Source: an uncultured Bacteroidota bacterium
Lineage (GTDB): Bacteria; Bacteroidota; Bacteroidia; Flavobacteriales; Flavobacteriaceae
Length of the DNA: 9,145 nucleotides
Reading direction: 5' to 3'
Assembly: GCA_903837025.1 (NCBI GenBank)
Contig: CAILTC010000312.1
Span: 1-9,145, forward strand
Position 1 is the stretch's first letter. Every line of letters begins with the position of its first letter. Under the pieces are notes generated by a model. The model saw only the letters and a list, made by a program, of their open reading frames with translations, had not been told where the DNA came from and did no database searches. The position numbers were made by a program, and so were the translations under genes. Positions 5,476-9,145 of the stretch are shown one piece after another.

Positions 5476-5525
5476 ATTTCGTAATTTTAACTTGTTTTTT
5501 AATTTAACTTTTAAATTATAAAAAT

Positions 5526-7214
5526 ATGTTTGAATGGTTAAATACCTTGATTACTCCGAACCCCAATCCGGATATCACTCAGTCATTAATTGTATTACTC
5601 GTAGCAATTAGCATTGGTTTTTTTGTAGGCAGACTTCGTATAGGAAGCATCTCGTTAGGCGTTGCGGCAGTTATGTTTATTGGACTTTTATTAGGACATT
5701 ACGGTTATCGAATGCAGGAAAGTATATTAGTATTTGTTCGTGATTTTGGTTTAATATTATTTGTTTACGCAATCGGAATTCAAGTAGGTCCCTCCTTTTT
5801 TTCTTCTTTTAAAAAAGACGGTATCCTTTTTAATCTACTCGCAATTGGAACCGTTCTACTGGGCGGATTTATTACTTATTTAATCCATGTTATTACGAAA
5901 ATTGATATTGAAAATGCTGTTGGATTAATGTCGGGATCTGTAACAAATACCCCTGGATTAGGAGCTGCAAAATCTACCTTGCAAGAAATTCAGAATAAAT
6001 TCCCTACTCGGGTTTTCAACGACCCAGCCATTGCTTATGCAATAACGTATCCGCTAGGTGTTTTCGGAATTATTTCTGCCATAATTATATCTAAAGTAGC
6101 GCTAAAGATTAACTTATCAAAAGAAAGTTTCATTTGTGACGCTACGTCGGACGGAAGTGAAGTGATTATTCATGAAAAATGTCGAGTTACAAAAGAGGAA
6201 ATTTTTGGCAAAAGTATATACCAAGTTTTTAAAGAATTAGACCTACATGATATTATTATTTCACGTCTAAAAAATAGTGGTTCAAAAGTAGTTTTTTCGC
6301 CTTCATTAGATTCTAAATTAAATAAAAAAGATGTTTTAATGGTGATTGGAACTCCAAAAAATGTTGCTCATTTTATCGATCTTGTCGGAAAAGTTTCAAC
6401 CGATTTATTTATAGAATCAGAAGACGATCTAAGCACCAAAAACATATTTGTAACCAAAGAATTTGCCGTACACAAAACACTAGCAGAACTGGATTTATAT
6501 AATAAATTCAATCTTAAAGTAACCCGTGTTTTTCGTTCTGGAATGGAATTATTGGCACAACCCAACCTAAGATTAAATTATGGTGATAAATTGAGAATTG
6601 TAGGTAATAATGAAGCTATTTCCGAAATAGAAAACATCATAGGAAATTCTGAAAAAAGCTTATTGGAACCTGATTTTCTCTCTTTATTTGGAGGATTATT
6701 TATTGGAATTATAATTGGTTCAATACCTATTTTCATTCCATCATTACCGGTTCCGTTGAAATTAGGATTTGCAGCCGGACCGCTTTTAACCGCTTTATTT
6801 ATAAGTCGTTACGGAGGAATTGGAATTATTCATTCCTATATAAATAATGGCGCGGTACATTTTATGAAAGATTTAGGAATTTGTATGTTCTTTGCCGCCG
6901 TTGGAATACATGCCGGAGAAACTTTTTATGTGAATTTCATCAAATTTAATGGTTGGATGTGGATTTATTATGGTTGTTACATTACCCTAATTCCGTTGAT
7001 AATTTTGGTCTTGGTGGGACGATTTATTTTTAAACTCAACTTTTATCAACTTGTCGGAATAATGAGCGGAGCTTATACTGATCCAGCTGCATTGGCATTT
7101 AGTACAAAATATTTAGACTCAGATGTTCCTATGCAAGCTTATGCTACCGTTTATCCGATGGTAACAATTTTCCGGATATTTATTGCACAATTGCTATTGT
7201 TACTTTTGGTTTAA
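5526..7214 (+). CDS. AspT/YidE-family transporter with two RCK_C domains
   Basis: A 562-aa inner-membrane protein of the aspartate:alanine exchanger (AAEx, Asp-Al_Ex) family. The characterised member AspT swaps aspartate for alanine; most others, including YidE of E. coli, have unknown substrates. N-terminal membrane half ~18-192 with several hydrophobic segments; cytoplasmic middle ~200-372; C-terminal membrane half ~383-562. The family signature GLMSGSVTNTPGLGAA is at 133-148. Its pseudo-symmetric counterpart GIMSGAYTDPAALAF is at 511-525, showing the internal duplication. The middle contains two TrkA_C/RCK_C ligand-binding domains (~205-288, ~293-373), each ending in the L-x-GD/KD-x-L-x-[IV]-[VI]-G pattern: KKDVLMVIG at 267-275 and YGDKLRIVG at 352-360. 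Length matches the family. It is monocistronic, ending in a strong bidirectional terminator. The substrate cannot be assigned; the neighbouring genes do not encode an aspartate decarboxylase. Confidence 0.92.
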   Translation: MFEWLNTLITPNPNPDITQSLIVLLVAISIGFFVGRLRIGSISLGVAAVMFIGLLLGHYGYRMQESILVFVRDFGLILFVYAIGIQVGPSFFSSFKKDGILFNLLAIGTVLLGGFITYLIHVITKIDIENAVGLMSGSVTNTPGLGAAKSTLQEIQNKFPTRVFNDPAIAYAITYPLGVFGIISAIIISKVALKINLSKESFICDATSDGSEVIIHEKCRVTKEEIFGKSIYQVFKELDLHDIIISRLKNSGSKVVFSPSLDSKLNKKDVLMVIGTPKNVAHFIDLVGKVSTDLFIESEDDLSTKNIFVTKEFAVHKTLAELDLYNKFNLKVTRVFRSGMELLAQPNLRLNYGDKLRIVGNNEAISEIENIIGNSEKSLLEPDFLSLFGGLFIGIIIGSIPIFIPSLPVPLKLGFAAGPLLTALFISRYGGIGIIHSYINNGAVHFMKDLGICMFFAAVGIHAGETFYVNFIKFNGWMWIYYGCYITLIPLIILVLVGRFIFKLNFYQLVGIMSGAYTDPAALAFSTKYLDSDVPMQAYATVYPMVTIFRIFIAQLLLLLLV

Positions 7215-7241
7215 TTCTTCGCGCTAATATTAAAATTTGAT

Positions 7242-7278
7242 AAAAAAAACCGTCATGCTATAGGCAGGACGGTTTTTT
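7242..7278. terminator. Bidirectional Rho-independent terminator
   Basis: CCGTC (7250-7254) pairs with GACGG (7268-7272), flanked by A6 (7244-7249) pairing with T6 (7273-7278). TGC/GCA extends inward past one mismatch to the loop TATAG. The symmetrical A/T tails serve both the transporter (+) and the convergent DUF2231-like gene (-), which ends at 7294. Confidence 0.9.
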
Positions 7279-7293
7279 ACTATTTTAAAGGAA

Positions 7294-7800
7294 TTAATCC
7301 TTGTCTTTATCTTCTGTTTTCGATTGCTCTCCGGTTGCTGTAGCAGCAGTTTGAGTAGCATCGCTTCTAATTTCTGTATGACGAATTTCTCCGCCGGTTG
7401 TTCCTACTTCTTTAGCGAAATAAATACCAACTACGGCAACAACTAGTGCAGCATAAGAAACTAATTTTGCTTTTGGATGATTTTTTAAACTAAGATAAAT
7501 ACCTCCAATAGAAATTACACCTAATAAATACAAAATAATCGCCAATTTATCGGCCATTTCTTCATGAATATGAATGATTTTTCTTGTCACTCCTGGAAGA
7601 TTTTTTACAGCTTCTTCTGCTCCATCACCAGTTCCTGCACTAATTGCAGCAAAAATTGCGGAGACAATAAATAAGCCATAAGCAGTGCTTTTTACCGAAT
7701 TGTTTTTCAAAATCATTCCTGCTACCAAAACTCCCAAAGCAAGAATTGGTCCAATAATAGGAAAATGGTTTACTACTAAATGTAAATGTGCGTCGTTCAT
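7294..7800 (-). CDS. Four-TM membrane protein, DUF2231-like
   Basis: A 168-aa inner-membrane protein. Four hydrophobic segments are visible at ~13-31, ~40-56, ~86-105 and ~113-130, followed by a hydrophilic Thr/Ala/Asp/Lys-rich tail (~140-168) without visible domain. The N-terminal HLHLVVNHFPIIG (5-17), the GTGDGAEEAV block (57-65) and the HIHEEMADKL segment (77-86) resemble DUF2231 membrane proteins (PF09990), which conserve an N-terminal H-F-P and a His before the third helix. Function is unknown. The seven His residues, including H12, H77 and H79 near membrane boundaries, could bind haem or metal. The gene lies 35 bases after the VIT1-fusion stop and is probably co-transcribed, which suggests a link to iron or manganese handling. 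It ends in the bidirectional terminator. Family assignment is moderate; gene reality is certain. Confidence 0.85.
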   Translation of the reverse strand: MNDAHLHLVVNHFPIIGPILALGVLVAGMILKNNSVKSTAYGLFIVSAIFAAISAGTGDGAEEAVKNLPGVTRKIIHIHEEMADKLAIILYLLGVISIGGIYLSLKNHPKAKLVSYAALVVAVVGIYFAKEVGTTGGEIRHTEIRSDATQTAATATGEQSKTEDKDKD

Positions 7801-7835
7801 AATTGTTTTTATTTAATGTTAATGAAATTAAATTA

Positions 7836-8951
7836 CTATGCCAATGAAACCCCAATTAAATGGCCAATTCCATAGGTAAATGCTGCTGCAACTAATCCGA
7901 AGGCAACTTGTCGAAATCCTGAAAATAAGATGCTTTTACCCGTCAATAATGTAATGGCTGCACCAATACCAAAAAGACCAACAATACTGCTTGCAATACT
8001 CAATAAAACGGCATTTTGCCCGTCTAAAATCATAAATGGATATAACGGAATAATTGCTCCTGCGGCAAAAAGTATAAACGAAGCAATCGCAGCTTCCCAT
8101 GCAGAACCGCCTAATTCTTCTTTGTCAATTCCTAATTCTTCGGTGATGATAGCATCAATTGCGGTTTCGGGATTTTCGAAAGCTTTATCTGCTAATTTTT
8201 GTGCTTCTTCAGCGTTCATTCCTTTGGCCTGATAAAGCAAAACCAATTCCTTTTTTTCTTCTTCTGGAGAAGCTTCTAATTCTTCGGTTTCTAACTCAAT
8301 TTGACGCTGATTCAACTCTCTCGAACTTTGAACCGAAAGCCATTCGCCCAATGCCATTGATATGGCTCCAGCCAAAAGTCCCGCAATTCCGGTTAATAAA
8401 ATCCCTTTGTTATCAACTGCTGCACCGGCAACTCCCATAACCAAACTCATATTAGAAAGTAATCCGTCGCTAGATCCCAAAACTGCCGCACGAAGCGCAT
8501 TCCCGCCAACGGATTTATGACGACTTTCGAATTTAGATAATAAACCTCCCGAAACATTCAAGGCTTTGTTATTATTTACCGCCTCGATAATATTCAGGTG
8601 ATTATGTTCGAAACCATTTGGCTTCTCCCCGTTTTGAATTTTATTTTTTATTGAATTTACAGCAAATTGTTTTTCGATATTGGATAAACTGCTAATGATC
8701 GAACTATAACCAAAAATTTTTCCTAATTTCAATTGAAATTTTGCTCTTGATGAAGCTTTAGGAATTGGATAATTAGGTTCAAATTCATGAACTTTATGCA
8801 GCATGTGTTGGGCGTGACCTTTTTCTATTTCGGCTAAACTTTGCAAAACTCGACTTAAATTTTCGTCTGATTGTATTGCTGCAATACTGTCGTATAAAAA
8901 AGCAGTATCTACCTCCGTTTGTAATTGACCTTTTAGTTTGTTTAAATCCAT
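7836..8951 (-). CDS. Ferritin-like/VIT1 fusion, probable Fe/Mn exporter (MbfA-type)
   Basis: A 371-aa protein joining an N-terminal ferritin-like (erythrin/rubrerythrin-type) helical domain (~1-135) to a C-terminal VIT1/CCC1 transporter domain (~140-371). In the first part E13 and the E43-x2-H46 pair fit a carboxylate-bridged di-metal site. The second half of the bundle is less clear (E93, E115, E123 candidates). In the VIT domain E142-x2-H145 is followed by LRAAVLGSSDGLLSNMSLVMGVAGA (in 153-177), with the DGL aspartate D162 in TM1. GEWLSVQSSRE (202-212) ends TM2. A cytoplasmic Glu-rich helical hairpin (~213-280) probably binds metal, then three TM segments follow (~286-307, ~313-336, ~343-368). 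VIT1/CCC1 proteins move Fe2+ or Mn2+ out of the cytoplasm, and similar fusions (MbfA) export iron in alphaproteobacteria. Full-length, with no damage visible. It probably leads an operon with the DUF2231-like gene. Confidence 0.9.
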   Translation of the reverse strand: MDLNKLKGQLQTEVDTAFLYDSIAAIQSDENLSRVLQSLAEIEKGHAQHMLHKVHEFEPNYPIPKASSRAKFQLKLGKIFGYSSIISSLSNIEKQFAVNSIKNKIQNGEKPNGFEHNHLNIIEAVNNNKALNVSGGLLSKFESRHKSVGGNALRAAVLGSSDGLLSNMSLVMGVAGAAVDNKGILLTGIAGLLAGAISMALGEWLSVQSSRELNQRQIELETEELEASPEEEKKELVLLYQAKGMNAEEAQKLADKAFENPETAIDAIITEELGIDKEELGGSAWEAAIASFILFAAGAIIPLYPFMILDGQNAVLLSIASSIVGLFGIGAAITLLTGKSILFSGFRQVAFGLVAAAFTYGIGHLIGVSLA

Positions 8952-8973
8952 TTTTTTTTATATATAATTAATC

Positions 8974-9008
8974 TTCGATGTTCTACTATTTTAATTTGTC
9001 ACATCGAA
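8974..9008. repeat. Perfect 8-base inverted repeat across an intercistronic junction
   Basis: TTCGATGT (8974-8981) and ACATCGAA (9001-9008) are perfectly inverted around 19 bases. The loop contains the stop codon (8991-8993) of the upstream partial gene, and the right arm lies in its last codons. It has no T-tract on either strand, so it is not a standard terminator. It could be an RNA-stability or processing hairpin, or an operator for the VIT1-fusion gene. Confidence 0.4.
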
Positions 9009-9145
9009 AACTCCTTTTGTTAGAATTTTTGAATTTTCATTTATTATAGTATTGGGTAAAATTTCAACAAAATTTTCCAATTTTTCTCCCAAAGATACAG
9101 GTACTTTTTTAAATGAATACCCCATTTTAAAATTATCTAGTAAAA
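8991..9145 (-). CDS. C-terminal end of an unrecognised protein (runs off right edge)
   Basis: An open frame enters from the right edge and ends at TAA 8991-8993. The visible 50 residues end in ...ILTKGVFDVTN, and the segment is hydrophilic with no TM segment or known motif. A Met (MGYSF, ATG at 9123-9125) lies inside it, so this could be a complete 44-aa peptide or, more likely, the tail of a longer protein because the frame stays open to the edge. It ends 39 bases before the VIT1-fusion start on the same strand, which would fit an operon. I do not recognise the family. Confidence 0.5.
   Translation of the reverse strand, partial: LLDNFKMGYSFKKVPVSLGEKLENFVEILPNTIINENSKILTKGVFDVTN

Larger units (their letters stand above)
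5133..5525. other. Divergent intergenic region between sigma gene and transporter
   Basis: This 393-base AT-rich non-coding region separates divergent genes. The left end holds ECF promoter copy B. The right end holds a plus-strand terminator-like hairpin (5446-5475) and the transporter leader. A seven-base direct repeat TAACTCT occurs at 5305-5311 and 5319-5325. I found no exact TAnnTTTG promoter on the plus strand and no plausible small gene. Confidence 0.55.

Noticed and set aside
6130..6645. Transporter middle segment as a separate potassium-channel (TrkA) gene
   Set aside because: The two RCK_C domains are in frame between the two membrane halves, which is the standard AspT/YidE architecture; there is no internal stop or start.
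7930..8440. Plus-strand open frames of about 90-100 codons
   Set aside because: They are antisense to the VIT1 fusion, with no recognisable motif and a well-supported gene on the other strand.

Overview
The window is AT-rich (roughly one third G+C by eye). It uses weak, purine-poor translation starts and one clear TTTG-N21-TAnnTTTG promoter, the Bacteroidota housekeeping type. Its protein families (GAMEN-type M1 peptidase, DUF1697, ECF sigma with small membrane proteins, AspT/YidE-type transporter, ferritin-VIT1 fusion) fit Flavobacteriaceae, most likely Flavobacterium or a close relative. This assignment comes from recognising sequence style, not from a database search.

Layout. Positions 1-461 (-) hold the N-terminal part of a patatin-like phospholipase running off the left edge. 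Positions 462-676 are non-coding and carry a 120-base imperfect inverted-repeat element. Positions 677-3295 (-) are a two-gene unit: a DUF1697 protein, then a secreted M1 metallopeptidase whose ATG directly abuts the DUF1697 stop codon, driven by a promoter at 3316-3348. Positions 3458-5191 (-) form a compact regulatory module. Its upstream operon is an ECF sigma factor plus a two-TM 103-aa protein. A terminator follows, and then a second operon of a one-TM 91-aa protein and a 64-aa His/Cys-containing membrane-anchored protein, closed by another terminator. Positions 5526-7214 (+) encode a 562-aa AspT/YidE-type transporter with two RCK_C domains, preceded by a 393-base leader containing a terminator-like hairpin. 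A bidirectional terminator at 7242-7278 separates it from the convergent iron-related unit 7294-8951 (-): a ferritin-like/VIT1 fusion followed by a four-TM DUF2231-like protein. The C-terminal end of an unrecognised protein lies at 8991-9145 (-).

The most interesting system is the sigma module. The region upstream of the sigma gene and the region upstream of the second operon share a bipartite element on the minus strand: an identical 19-base box, exactly 10 variable bases, and an identical 9-base box containing CGTC, the usual -10 core of ECF promoters. The first proteins of both downstream segments also share a C-terminal NMSEEE-x3-F-[RK] motif despite unrelated membrane parts. The simplest reading is an autoregulated ECF sigma factor controlling its own operon and an adjacent envelope-protein operon, with no recognisable FecR-type or zinc-binding anti-sigma factor. 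The 103-aa membrane protein is a candidate replacement for that role. This is an inference from promoter and motif matches.

The remaining genes are ordinary accessory or housekeeping functions: peptide breakdown, lipid hydrolysis, anion or amino-acid exchange, and iron/manganese handling.
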